Part shown: one piece after another, positions 21,054-33,205 of the stretch | Layout of the letters: each line of letters opens with the position of its first letter | Position numbering within the stretch: position 1 is the stretch's first letter | Assembly: GCA_025618425.1 (NCBI GenBank) | Contig: CM046842.1 | Span: forward strand, 34,601,188 to 34,665,187 | Length of the DNA stretch: 64,000 nt | Direction of reading: 5' to 3' | From: Heliocidaris tuberculata | Taxonomy: Eukaryota; Echinodermata; Echinoidea; Camarodonta; Echinometridae | The notes under the pieces: generated by a model | What the model was told of the DNA's origin: nothing | Database searches by the model: none | The model's input: only the letters and a program-made list of their open reading frames with translations | Program-made: the position numbers and the translations under genes

Positions 21054-24000
21054 ATGGTTAGGAATTATTTTTGTGGGATTTGCCAAAAGTCTGTTAAGGT
21101 CAATCAAACAGGTCTACTATGCACTCAATGTAGAAAATGGATACATATATCATGTGCTCAAGTGTCTGAAGCATTATACAATGATCCGTCCGAATTATTC
21201 ATAGATTGGATCTGTCAATGTTGCGCAATGAAACAGCTCCCCTTTTATGAAGATAATATATCAGATTATATGAAAGGTAAAACACAGCAAAATCAAAATG
21301 AACGCTTGAATTATAATGTTAATGAATGCAATACAATATACTCTGAATTATGTGAAAATGGAATTAAATTAGTACATCTAAATATTGTAAGCCTTTTGAA
21401 ACATTTTGATGAAATCGGGTCTATCTTATATAAAAATGATATACACATTCAAGCGCTAAATGAAACGAGGCTTGATGATTCAATTAAAGATGATGAAATA
21501 TATGTGCCTCATTATAATGTCATAAGAAATGATAGAAATAGGAGAGGTGGAGGAGTCGTTATATGTATACATGAAAATGTCATAAGAAATGATAGAAATA
21601 GGAGAGGTGGAGGAGTCGTTATATATATACATGAAAATGTCATAAGAAATGATAGAAATAGGAGAGGTGGAGGAGTCGTTATATATATACATGAAAATAT
21701 CATATTTGAAAAGTACTGTTATCGGTTCCGCCTTCCGTGGAACGACTGGAAGTTCTCTGCATTCTTATTCGTTTGAAACATACTAAGCCTTTTATTTTCA
21801 TAAACTGGTATCGGCCACCAAATAAAACACATCTACTGGACTCTTATGAAGAATTGTTGGTGTATTTAGGCGGATTCAATACTCCTATAATATTAATGGG
21901 CGATGTTAATTATAATATTGTCAAGCGTCCATTTACTGGAGATACTCGTAAATACTCAGAGATTAATGATGTACATGGCTTGTGTCAAATTAATAGATTT
22001 AAATGCACTCGAATTACGCTTGAGTGCTCTTCATTGGTTGATCACATGTTGACAACTTGCCCAGACAAAGTAACATCCTTCGGTGTCTTACACAATGGTA
22101 TAAGTGACCATTCAATGAGCTATTTAATCTGGAAAGCTCATGTTAATCATGATGATTAGTTTGTTAGTTAATTACGTAACCTTTAGAAAATCCCATCAAG
22201 TAGATTTTGTAAAACTGAAAGCCGATCTTAGATTGCTGAACTGGGTTGAAGTCGAAGAGAGTAATGATCTTGATAAAGCTGTTAATAAGTGGGAAGAACT
22301 CTTTTAAGGTACAGTAGATAAATACATGCCACTAAAGAAAAAAAGGGTACGTAAAAAGCACTCCCCTTGGTTAAACGAATATATATTTAAGCTCATGAAA
22401 GATCGCGATAAAATGAAAGATAAAGCCAAAATTTAGCAAAAATAAAGCAAAATATTTATTGGACACAATACAGGCAATTGAGAAATAAAGTAACGTTTGA
22501 AATAAGGGAAGTGAAGAAAAAATATTTTATGGAAAAAGTGAATGCTTGTCAAGATAGAACGCAATCTGGGAAAATATTAAAAACACTAATACCAAATACG
22601 AAATCAGTTACGCATTTTCCTTTTCCTTTAGAGGAATGTAAAAAGTTAGCTAATGATTTTAACGAACATTTTGTCAGTATCGGAAATCAAATGAATAAAA
22701 CTAAAAACATGGAATGTATTACTAACGACGAATTTGAAAGTTCAGATTTTAGTGGGAATAATGCCTTCTTTGTTCCCAAAGTTACAGAGTCTGATGTCAT
22801 GAAATAAATTTACCGCTTAAAGAATAAGAAATCAGTTGGGGTCACTGGAATAGATTCTTTTATATTGAAAACCTGTGCGATGGAAATTTTAAAACCCGTC
22901 ACCTGTCTAATTAATAGACCATTGCCTGGAGGAATAGTCCCCTCAAGATGGAAGGTGGCTAATATATTTATTTATCTAACCGCAAAATGTTTACCTCTGT
23001 AAATAATATTACTTCCAATGAAATGATTTTAAAATATGGTGTCCCTCAGGGGTCAATATTGGGCCCAATTTTATTTTTGATATATATCAACGATTTAGCT
23101 AATGCGTTACATTCTTGTCATCTACATTTATACGCAGATGACACTGTTATTTATTTTTCTCATGAAAATTCTATTGTGGTACAGTCGGTACTTAATGATG
23201 AATTAGTCTCTCTATCAGAGTGGATGAACCAGAATAAACTTTACATCAATTGTGAAAAAACAGTATCAATGTTAATAGGGACGAAGTCAATGCTTTGCAA
23301 ACATCAAACATTGAACTTAAAACTGGGAACCAACGTTATTAAACAGGTTAGTAATATTAATTATTTGGGAATGAATATAGACTCTGAGTTTAAATGGGAT
23401 TTTCATGTATAATGAAGTTGTTAAGAAAGTAGGGAAAATGGTAAGTTTTTTAGGCAGATTGAGAAACACTTTAAGTGAATCTTATCTAAATTTAATCTAT
23501 CAATCTGTGATCCTTCCTAATTTCGATTATACCGATATTATATGGCAGTCCTCCCCAAAGATTTATTTGGACCAACTTCAAAAACTTCAAAATAGGGCTG
23601 GGAGAATAATTCTTAAGATAAACCCTCAAATTCACACCTCAATTTTCCAAATCCATGATCTCTTAAAATGGGAAACCTTAAAAACCAGACGTAAAAAGCA
23701 CATGTATATAATGTTGTATAAGATTTTCCACAATTTAACTCCTGATTATCTGCAGAATAATCTCTCATACAAAAAAACAAATTATGCCCTAAGAAATGTT
23801 GATAACTTAGTCTTGCCCAAACCTAATACTGATTACTGTAAACGTACATTCTTTTATCGCGGATCTAAAATGTATAATAAATTACCAATTAACTTACGTA
23901 GACCAAACACACTTGCTTTATTTAGAAATGGCCTAGATGAATGGATACAAAATTTTGACATATAAACTTTTGGTGTATTCGGGATAGGGAGGAGGAGGGG

Positions 24001-24402
24001 GGGGGGGGTGTTATGTAAAATACAGAGGGTTAGGGTAGGGACATTGGATATTGCGTAGGCTACATGATATATGTCTTATATTTTATATTACAGTATATAT
24101 GTATATTTTCTGATTTTTTTTTTCGTTCTGCCAATTTTTTTTTTTTTGTTGTTGCTTTATTTTGTTTTTGTTTTTGTTTTTTAAATATTTGTTCGTCATT
24201 GTTGTTTTTCTTGTTCTGGACCTGCAGGAAAAACAGAGCCATTAAGTTAATGGCTCTGAATAGAGCTTTCCAGCCGTTATTTTATTTTTGTTAACTCTTG
24301 ATTTAATTCTTGATTTTTTTTTATTCTTGTACATGAATATTGATAAGTGTGTACTGATGATATTTTTTTTATACGGAAAATAAAACCAACCAACCAACCA
24401 AC
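21054..24402 (+). mobile_element. LINE A copy 1: PHD finger, endonuclease and RT (dead)
   Basis: The first frame (21,054-21,776) opens with a C4HC3 PHD-type finger (C7, C10, C23, C26, H31, C34, C54, C57) and runs into an apurinic-type endonuclease (HLNIVSLL, ALNETRLDD, GGGVVIYIHEN). Endonuclease motifs WYRPP, MGDVNYN and ISDHS follow in a shifted frame (21,737-22,159). RT motifs are GVPQGSILGPILFLIYINDL and YADD (22,987-23,412), then a C-terminal region to 23,965. The RT lacks its middle part after WKVANIF near 22,970. The 3' end is AATAAAACCAACCAACC. The CR1/Jockey-like superfamily is likely. Frameshifts and the deletion make it non-autonomous. The 5' end is uncertain and may lie nearer 20,600. 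Confidence 0.85.
21517..21696 (+). repeat. 60-base in-frame triplication inside the LINE A endonuclease, copy 1
   Basis: Three successive 60-base units encode VIRNDRNRRGGGVV(I)(C/Y)IHEN with only a TGTATA/TATATA difference. A normal element has one copy of this endonuclease segment, so the extra two would insert 40 residues. Confidence 0.92.
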
Positions 24403-25217
24403 AAAATATTGATGGATATGTCCATGAAGTTCAATGAATAAAATGCAAACACATAATATGTATATAGTGCTTGATACGAGTTCTTTACACAAAGACAAAG
24501 ATAAATGACATAGAAGTGCTATATAGATTATATTTATACAGAGGTAAGTTTTAACCCAGATGGAATTACCCATTACCACCCCCAGAATGAACTTAGGTTC
24601 TTGTTGAGTGATTAATGTGCCAACCTTTTTCTTTTTCATGCCAATGATTTTTGTTTGCTAATATTTAATCAAGCTACATGAGTAATATAGTAATAATAGT
24701 GGTTTTAAAACAACCGACTTTAGACTGTAGACTTTAAACTCCTTCCTCTAGACCTTATACCACACAGTGTCATTAAGATTTTATGATTCTGGTCTAACTT
24801 GGTCTAGTGCACTAGTACATGACTGGCACTAGGTAAGTAGGTAATTATAAAAAGCAAATGTGACCAAATTCTATCTTTCAGATGATCATTAACTTCATCA
24901 ATTCGTAACTTTGGACTCTGATCTTACGTAATAATGATTCAAATCTAATTTGATTGTGACTGTGCATTGCTATGGCATCCCCTAAATCTCTAACCTTTTT
25001 CTCAAAAGATTAAATAGAAAAGTATTAGGCCTACATGTTACTCCAAATCAACATTCAATAACACCTGGATCTATTCTAAAGTAATATAAGTCAATATGTA
25101 ATCATTTTAAGTTGCTCATTGCCTTTATCCCTCATACATTCATTGTCCTTTTTTTGATCACCTATTAAGAGCAAAACAAGCAACGCTGCACGTTGCTAAA
25201 TCTACACAGCCGTATCC

Positions 25218-25423
25218 GGACAACTAACCCCTGGACAATTACCCGGGGGGACAAATACCCAGGGGGCAACTACTCCCAAGGAAAATACCCCCACCCCTTC
25301 CGGACAATTACCCCCAAGACGATGAACCCCCGGGAATCCCCCAACCAGTAATTGTCCTGGGGGTAATTGTCTGGGGGGGGGGGGTAGTTGACCCCGGGGT
25401 AATTGTCCAGGGAGTAGTTGTCC
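25218..25423. mobile_element. Foldback element, GGACAACTACCCC family, copy 1
   Basis: The left end GGACAACTAACCCCTGGACA and the right end CCAGGGAGTAGTTGTCC are complementary. Internal units of GGACAATTACCCCC repeat in both orientations. A G run differs in length from the second copy. Confidence 0.8.
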
Positions 25424-25925
25424 TAGAATCCTACACAGCAGCACGTCAAAATGTTATACTCACGCAGGCCCCCAAACTGTCACTACATTTTAGATTTTTA
25501 CCTGTCGCTCGTCAGGTCGTTGCTCGATTGACGTATTTTCCGTTGATAACAGTTACGATGCCAAATAATTACAGATTGCAAGTGAAGCACAATGTTGTGT
25601 TGATATATCCAAACTTCATTCCGGCTTTTATTTTATTTTATTTTATTTTATTTTATTTAATAACGTATGGAGCAATCCATATTGACTGTGAAAAGTGATA
25701 AGTCACAAATCCACATGCCGTGTTCTGCACGTAGGGAGACCACTCTCAACTGCAGTAGAATTGTCGAATCTTCCAGCTAGCTTCCATCACTTTATCAAAA
25801 TGTTCTACCCCCGCCCATGTACTCCATCTATCTGGCCGATTTATTTTAGCAAGAATCTCCAATTAATACGCGATCTTCCCCTACCTACTACAAGCCGAAA
25901 GGTGGCGTGTTCCCAAATTCGCATG

Positions 25926-26084
25926 TAGAGTCCCTTTATAGAAGAGTTACGAAAACCCATGGTTTGAATGCCATTTTGTTCCATTACTATGCAACATTTA
26001 TATTCATTTCCATTGAGCACCTGGGTGTTCTAAATAGAGAGAATTCGAACGCCATGTCGTAACTCTGTCTATAAAGGGACTCTA
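25926..26084. mobile_element. MITE with 26-base terminal inverted repeats, copy 1
   Basis: TAGAGTCCCTTTATAGA at the left is matched by TCTATAAAGGGACTCTA at the right, with the match continuing into GAGTTACG. The 159-base element is non-coding. Confidence 0.85.
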
Positions 26085-27269
26085 TTCACCCAGAGATCCT
26101 GTATTAGAACACTAGGATATCTATGCAAATTCTTACCGGTGATCATGGAGATCCTATTGTATTTAGGATCTCTATGTATGTGATAAACAATATGTGGCCC
26201 GTTTGCCCCCCTTCCAAAATAAATTAAAATCTTACTTTGTGAGGCGTCTGTGAGGACGCCTTGACCTCTGTGTTGTTTAAATCATGATCAGCGCCCTCTT
26301 TCTGCTGAATTACTTTTTTTTTTTTTGTGGTATAATACTTCTTTTGCATTAAAACCAATTCCCGCGATAACGCTCGTGTATCGTATTCACGATCACAGTT
26401 CTAGTTACTATTTCACTTCATGACTGTTCCACCGCCTACCTATATAGTTGCAGTTATTCGACTCTAGTTAGGTGGGCTGTACTTCCAGTAGAGCTGGTCA
26501 CCCTCTTATTTTTATTCGATTTTTTTCTTCATTATTATTTTTTATATATTTGATTTCATTTCTACCCACTTTTTTACGCACAATACCTGAAAAACGGCTT
26601 GTTGAAATGTACTAAAATTTGGTAAAATTTAGCTATGTTTATTGCTCGGCACCCTAGTTGTACGTATGTCGGATCAATGAAGCGCTACCGGGCGGGGTGA
26701 ATGAGTGGCTATTTTACGATAATGCCCCAAGCTGTGGCAGTGCAACATTAAACAACTTATTGTCACATGTACAGACTCTTACAACAGGTCACTTATGTCG
26801 CCTGTTGCAACACACACAGAGTTTGTGCATGTGACGATGAGTTGCTTTCAAATTTTCTGCATTTCGAGAGAAACCAAAAAAAATTAAATGACTGATTACA
26901 CGCGTAACTTAGATCAAAATATGAATTCCAGTGTAAGTTGAGGTTGCTAGGTTGCCCTGAAAATTCAAAGTGCAAAGTGTTACTTTGAGTCTATTACGTA
27001 TCCTGTATTATCATTTTACCCACCAGAAACAAGAAAAGAAAAACAGGAACAAGCAAAAAGAAGCCCCTTATAAAAACTTTGTACTTTTAATCTATCTAAT
27101 AACAGGTTCGTTTGTTATTTTTTCTCTCTCTTTTCTTTTATTCTACAATTTTTTCTCTGCCTCTCTGACTGTCTCTCTCTGCCTGTCTCTCTCTTTCTCT
27201 CTCTCTCTGTCTCATTCACTCACACATGCTCTCCCCTGTTCTCTGCCTCCCACACCGCAAAGAGCAATA

Positions 27270-27945
27270 TAGCTTTTCCCGTCCATTTAAAAATGCATTT
27301 CATTTCATACTTTTTTCATTCAATTTCGTCCCAAAACTTCGTAATCTTGCACATGTTACGATCAATTTTGTCTTTGGCCATACATTTTCAAACTTTTTTT
27401 CAGCTAGTTTCATCATTTTGCACTGTCTCGAATTCGTCTAAGAAAAAGATGATTTATGGAAGAAAAAAAAATCCGTAATTTCAACTTTCTTTTCAAGAAC
27501 AGTTGACTAAATTTCCTTTCTCCTTCTTAGGAATTTACAATCGGCTTCTCATCTTTAAATTTGACAAGATTTATGAAAGAAAAAAATTCTGTACACCTGT
27601 AAATTAAAAGCTTGTATTTAATTTTTCATATATCTTAATTAACAGTAAAGGAGGCATACATATATTGTAGAAGGTGTATGTCTTGTCTTTAAGGAATGGC
27701 CAAAGTCCAATATATTTTGCATCCAACGAATCTAAAAAACTCTTGAAACTGACTGCACAACGACGAATTTGATCATTACATTCTTCAGCCGATCGTCAGG
27801 AGAGACGAATTCGAATGAAATAATTAGACAAATTTTGAAATTTATTGCCCATTGACGGACATGAATGCGAAATGACTGAAGTGACTTTGGCATATGCATG
27901 TTCACGGATTCTTAGGACGAAACTGAAGTTAACAATCACGGTCTC
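27270..27945. mobile_element. TTTCGTC/GACGAATT foldback relative, subtype C copy 1
   Basis: The left half has repeated TTTCGTCCC and AATTCGTC. The right half has GACGAATTTGATCATTACATTC and GACGAATTCGAATG, the same words in the other orientation. It is related to the elements at 31,306 and 50,000. The ends are uncertain. Confidence 0.55.
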
Positions 27946-28570
27946 CTGCATTCACAAATTCTGTTAACAAGTTAATTTCCCCATATGCATATTTTCTTTG
28001 TATTTAGAAGTAAATTGTTACTGTCTGAAGATGTGTTTATACATTTTATTTATTTACTTCGGTTTTAAAAGACACATAAATACACATGATTCCAAGGCCC
28101 AAGGACCAAAACTGAACATGTTTACAAAGAATTACAATGTAGTTATAGATGCATACACAATAATTATGACAAAGAAACAAACTTACTTAGCAAGTACAGA
28201 ATCACAATAAGTAGGCAAACACAAAATAAATGATTGCAATCAGTACAAATACAAAAAAGCAAAAAGAATGTAATTAATTTAAGATAGTCCAAATTAATAA
28301 ACCGGTATAGATAAAGGTAACTGCCGGATGGACAATAATATTAAGTAATCAAACAAATAATAAAGAGAATATTTATCTCGTATTTTGACAAAAATAGAAA
28401 TCTAAGCATCAGGATTAAAATACTTATTTTAGAATTAAAGGGGATATATTAAAACAGGAATTAATGCTAAAAAAGCATAAACAAATGCCATTGTCAAAAG
28501 ATACAGTATACAAAATATTTGTGAGTGTCAAATTGAAAGATTATTTGTAGTAATACAAAGAGGATTAAAA

Positions 28571-28651
28571 AGAGAGAGAGAGGGGGGGGGGGAAGAGGGA
28601 GGAGATAGAAGAGAGAGAGAGATAGAGAGAAAGAGAGAGAAAGAGAGAAGG
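28571..28651. repeat. (GA)n and G-run, copy 1
   Basis: GAGA repeats with a central G run whose length differs between the two units. Confidence 0.9.
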
Positions 28652-28904
28652 GGGATTAAAGGTTATTAATCGCACGAACAAAAGTAGGAACAGCCGAATT
28701 TCGATACCGGCTAGTCCTGCATCTAGGAACGACCAAACCTTGATTACTACGGAGGGGGCGGAAATTTGGCAAGGACTCTTTAGATGGTGGGAGTAAGTCT
28801 CTGTGTTGAGACGTTAAAAGCTCTGGGCGAATTTCTGATCTAAGTCAATTCTTCTTGATTGAAGTAAAGGTAGGTTAAGACTTTGAAGCCTTTCATCATT
28901 TTCT

Positions 28905-29930
28905 GTATTATTGAAAAAGTGAAAAACACTCAAAAGAGAGTGGAATTCAACTCTCACAATGAGTTAAATGAGGGACAACCCTTTTTCGGGTGAAAAAAAA
29001 AGTAGTGGACACTATTTCACTCAGGAAAGAGTGAAACACCAATCCTTTAAAGAGTGAAAACTTTATCACTCATGTGGACAGAGTGGAGATAATTCACTCC
29101 TTTCTGAGTGAAATCATCAAACTCTGTCTCAAGAGTATTGAGTATCGACAATCCCAAAGCGACAGGGGATAGCAGCACCTAATTATTGATCAGCATGAAT
29201 AGACCATAGGCTGCAGAGTAAATGCCAGATGAAACCTCATTGAGATCCATCGGGTCATAATGGGGGCGGATACAGTGTGGTGACTAGTCTGAAGCACACA
29301 ATCCTATCACTGTCGGGATGTACCACACTATGTATCCATATAACAGATCACTGACGTAACAGTTAGTTAACTAACACTTTCACTATAACAACATAATCCC
29401 TACTGAATTATCAAGTGTAACCACTTTCTCGGCAAGACAACATTATCAAGAAATAATTCATCAAAATAAGTCATTACACAACCCCTATGTCATTTAAATA
29501 TGCGAATTATGCTAATATTCCTGCCTGAAGCCCAACCAGTACCGATACGTACCGATACGTATCGATGTGCTGTCATTTATAAAATATTTAGCTGTGGTTC
29601 GTTAGAGTACTAACCACTGTTTTTCTAGAGTGGTGCCTGTAATTTTGTTCACAACAAAGAAATGACAATGACAATGAATTTTAAGTGGCTTGTCATTGGT
29701 TGCCTTGCGTCACTCGTTGCTCACGAGTGAAAATAATTCAGTCTGCATACGATATTGAGCGGAACGCAGGCTCGCTCTGTCAGTGAGTGAGACGGCTGAT
29801 GAAGGTATCGGCATGCTCACTCAAAAGGGAGTACTTTACCACTCACTTTGGAGTGAAAGTTCCTTCGGGCTTAATGTCGAGTGGCAAATTCACTCCTTTA
29901 CATTTAGAGAGTAGTCAAAAATTGTTTTAT
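28905..29930. mobile_element. Possible foldback region with GAGTGAAA/TTCACTC units, copy 1
   Basis: Short words AGAGTGAAA and TTCACTC recur in both orientations near 28,915-29,120 and again near 29,715-29,905, with a repeat-poor core. This suggests a foldback element, but clean ends were not found. A 106-codon frame at 29,787 shows no recognisable domain. Confidence 0.4.
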
Positions 29931-30117
29931 TTTTATCTATTCTTGACATCGAAAGACTTTACATGTTGTTTCTTAATCTTATCACGTATAAACGGTATGA
30001 AACAGTTTGACACTCGAAGGGAAGGTGTGCATTATAAGATTCATTGCTTAAATCGTGAACCTGCATGTCTATTGATGAATTCGCTTAAAAAAAATATTCG
30101 CGATTAGCCCAGTACAT

Positions 30118-30148
30118 GGGGGGGGGGGGGGGGGAAGGGGGGGGGGTC
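30118..30148. repeat. G-run tract, copy 1
   Basis: Two adjacent long G runs separated by AA. Run length differs from copy 2 near 43,898. Confidence 0.9.
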
Positions 30149-30387
30149 TGAAATGACCATGCAAGTTGCGTTGTCATTGTCAACATGGTCAAAGGTACAT
30201 TTTCGTGTGCAATGAATCGTCTTTTTGTAATTCTGATTGAAATATCGCTCTTGTTACTGTAATACGTTCGTCATTACGTTTTGATATCATTTTGAAGTCT
30301 ATTCATTTTCCTTTACTAATGCCCATACACATCGCAGTGATTGTGTCATTTTAGTATACGTGCAGTATGCTAGAATAGGTGGACTTG

Positions 30388-31004
30388 TTTAAAGGTCCCC
30401 TGCAATCCTAAGGCAAGTTGACCTCTGTTGATGTGCTTGTTGTTCAAACATCTAAATATGTTTCATAGATTTATAAATATTTTTAAAAATCATTTTCTCA
30501 AACATACTAAGCTCCACCCTAAATAAATGCTCCAGATCTCATTCCTGCAATGACATCATCTGCCAATCATTAGTGAGCTAAGGAGAGACAGTGCTATGTA
30601 GCTTTGCCAGAGATGACCGTCTATTCTAATAGACCAAACAATGCCTACATAGGAGTTGCTATGTCAGGCATGCTGTATCATCACAGGAAAAGAATGGTAA
30701 TGAGGAGGTATTGTTTGAAAGCATGCAATTCTATTGTGAACATGTGCTGAGCTGGGGGAAGTTACATTCCACTGTCATTGCAGAATGTTTGTATACCTGA
30801 CTGATGATTGACAGATGATGTAATTGCAGGAATGAGGTCTGGAGCTTTTTTTCAGGGTCGGAAAAATATTTCAAAAAAATATCTAAAAATCTATGAAACA
30901 TATCTAGATGTTTGAATAACAGAACATTAGTTGTATGCATCCTTGCACATCAACAGCAATAAACTTGCATTTGGGTTGCGTTTGGGTTGCAGGGGCCCTT
31001 TAAA
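30388..31004. mobile_element. Foldback element with about 100-base imperfect inverted ends, copy 1
   Basis: TTTAAAGGTCCCCTGCAA at the left is mirrored by TTGCAGGGGCCCTTTAAA at the right. The match continues through TGTTGATGTGC and AACATCTAAATATGTTTCAT. It is 617 bases and non-coding. Confidence 0.8.
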
Positions 31005-31305
31005 GTTAAATCTTTGAATATGCATTGTTATTGCCGAAGGCGTATATTCCTGTACTTTGATCTTCTTTGCGAGCTTGAATGAGAACAGCTCTTTTATGTT
31101 ACAGCCTTTACATCAATGCTTTTTGTATCATTTTACTTCTACCATACACGAGCCAGTAGTGCATCCACTGTCCAGGTCGAAAAAAGATGGGGAGGGTGGG
31201 GGGGGGGGGGGGGTTAAAAGAAAATGGAAATGTTTGTATTAGTTCTTCCCAAAGAGTTGCTATATGCTTACTCATATCTTATTTGAGAGGTTGCAGTCAT
31301 CTCAA

Positions 31306-32115
31306 TATATTTCTTGTCCATTTTAACACCTTTTTTCAATCAATTTCATACTTTTTTCATTCGATTTCGTCCCAAAATGTCGTGATCTTGCACGTCTCAT
31401 GGTCAATTTCGTCTTTGGTCATTCATTTTAGAACTTTGTCCAATCAGTTTCGTTATTTTGCATCAAATTTCGTCGGAGTCAAATCAGTTTCGTCATCCCC
31501 GGCAGCCCATGTATGACTGCATGATTCCGTTTCGTCAAAGCATCATTCAAATTCCACACTCGTCCATTTTCGACATAAATAATTTTTATTTTATTTCCAG
31601 TTTCAAGTCTGACAAAACAATCATGACATACAAAATATAGGAATGCTCACTTATGTTTTAGTTCCTGAAGATGATCAGAAATAAAAGGTCGAAAATTTGA
31701 AACTCATCATGACTCTGATCGGAGTATTATTTCTAGCATTATAGGAATGCATGCAAGTTAAAATCTTGTATTTAATATTTTATATCTTACTCAATTAATG
31801 AAGAAGCATACTTGAATTATGAAAAAAGTGTCCGTTTTGTCCTTTGGATGGTTTTAGACCAATGGCTTGTCTATACTACTTTAAAACGCTTTAGAAATTG
31901 ATTGCGCAAAGACGAATTTGATCATTACATTCTGTAGCGGATCGTCATGTGAGACAAATTCGAATGAAGTATGACGGATATTAATTACAAGGCCGAAATT
32001 GATTGACCATTGACAGATTGACCAATTTGAATAACAAGTTAACTCAGTGCGAAATTGAAGTGAAGAAAGATAAAACTGAACGAAAAAAAAGTGTTAAAAT
32101 GAACAGGAAAAATAT
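31306..32115. mobile_element. TTTCGTC/GACGAATT foldback element, subtype B copy 1
   Basis: The ends ATATATTTCTTGTCCATTTT and AAAATGAACAGGAAAAATAT are complementary with decay. The interior is rich in TTTCGTC on the left and GACGAATT on the right. Confidence 0.7.
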
Positions 32116-32318
32116 AATATCTGTGTTGAGAGAATTATGGTAAATTTCTGTTTGAAGTTAACATGATTACAGAGAATAACGATGTTTAAAAAGTGCAATG
32201 AACGCATGTCTCCATGGGAGCTGGATTTCAAAAACATATTACTGGTTTGTTTCTTTTGTACAAAATTTTGCGTTGTACTTTGTTGATGTGTGACATTGAA
32301 ATTCCCGGGAGGTCTGGG

Positions 32319-32461
32319 CCCCGTTTTCATAAAACTTGTTATCAATAACAAGTTACAATAACAGTTATAAGCTACTGAAATAATTGCACCTGACTGGCTG
32401 AGAGCAACTTTGTCATAGAAATGGGGCAGTTGTTATTGACAACAAGTTTTATGAAACGGGG
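32319..32461. mobile_element. Foldback MITE, CCCCGTTTTCATAAAAC family, copy 1
   Basis: CCCCGTTTTCATAAAACTTG and CAAGTTTTATGAAACGGGG are inverted ends around a 143-base element. Confidence 0.85.
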
Positions 32462-32807
32462 AACAGGTATAATCACAAAGAGAATGTGTCTTGACTCGTA
32501 AGCATCGTGGTATGAATCAAAGAATTCTCTATTGTTAACGAGGTGAAAAGATCATTTATGACAATGCACATGTATTTGCGGTCTATTAATGAATATAATT
32601 GGGCGCTCCAAAAGAGTTCCAGCTTTGGGGGGCAAACACTCTGGGGGGCCCAACACAAACGCTAACGATAAGCATACAGCTCTTACCCCCCTCGAACAAG
32701 GACATGTCCCATTTTTTTCTTGATACTTCGAAAGTGCAGGTTTAGAATATTTTATCACAAAAAATGCAGTAATTGAACCACAGTTATATATCATTCTGCG
32801 TGTATGT

Positions 32808-33068
32808 AAGGGAGCGTAGCGACCATCTGAGAAAATTTAGGTGATGGAGTGGTAAAACCTCGAAATTTTAGCTGATTGCAATACTACAAAACTGAACAAG
32901 TTCTTTCTCCCTTTCTCCTGGCGCATATGATAGTCATGCCTTTAAAATGTTCGTTATCATTGCCTGACTTTATATATACGAGGGAGCGTAGCGACCGAGA
33001 GAGAAAATTTGATTTTAAAATGCTAAAAGTTTGCATTTTAAAGCACTAATGAGGTTATTGTACTTTCA

Positions 33069-33071
<3 letters not shown>
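32808..33071. repeat. Truncated GGGAGCGTAGCGACC element at the unit junction
   Basis: AAGGGAGCGTAGCGACC (32,808-32,824) and GAGGGAGCGTAGCGACC (32,980-32,996) match the left part of the longer element in unit 2. Here it is cut at 33,071 by the AAT microsatellite, so this is the duplication breakpoint. Confidence 0.7.
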
Positions 33072-33116
<45 letters not shown>

Positions 33117-33135
33117 CATAATAATAATGATAATC

Positions 33136-33190
<55 letters not shown>

Positions 33191-33205
33191 TAATAATAAT
33201 ACCAA

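Noticed and set aside
21517..21696. Regularly spaced 60-base repeats that might suggest a CRISPR array
   Set aside because: There are no spacers, the units are contiguous, they lie in a LINE frame, and the genome is eukaryotic.
29787..30107. A 106-codon frame present in both units
   Set aside because: Its conservation only reflects the recent duplication, and it has no recognisable domain or splice context.
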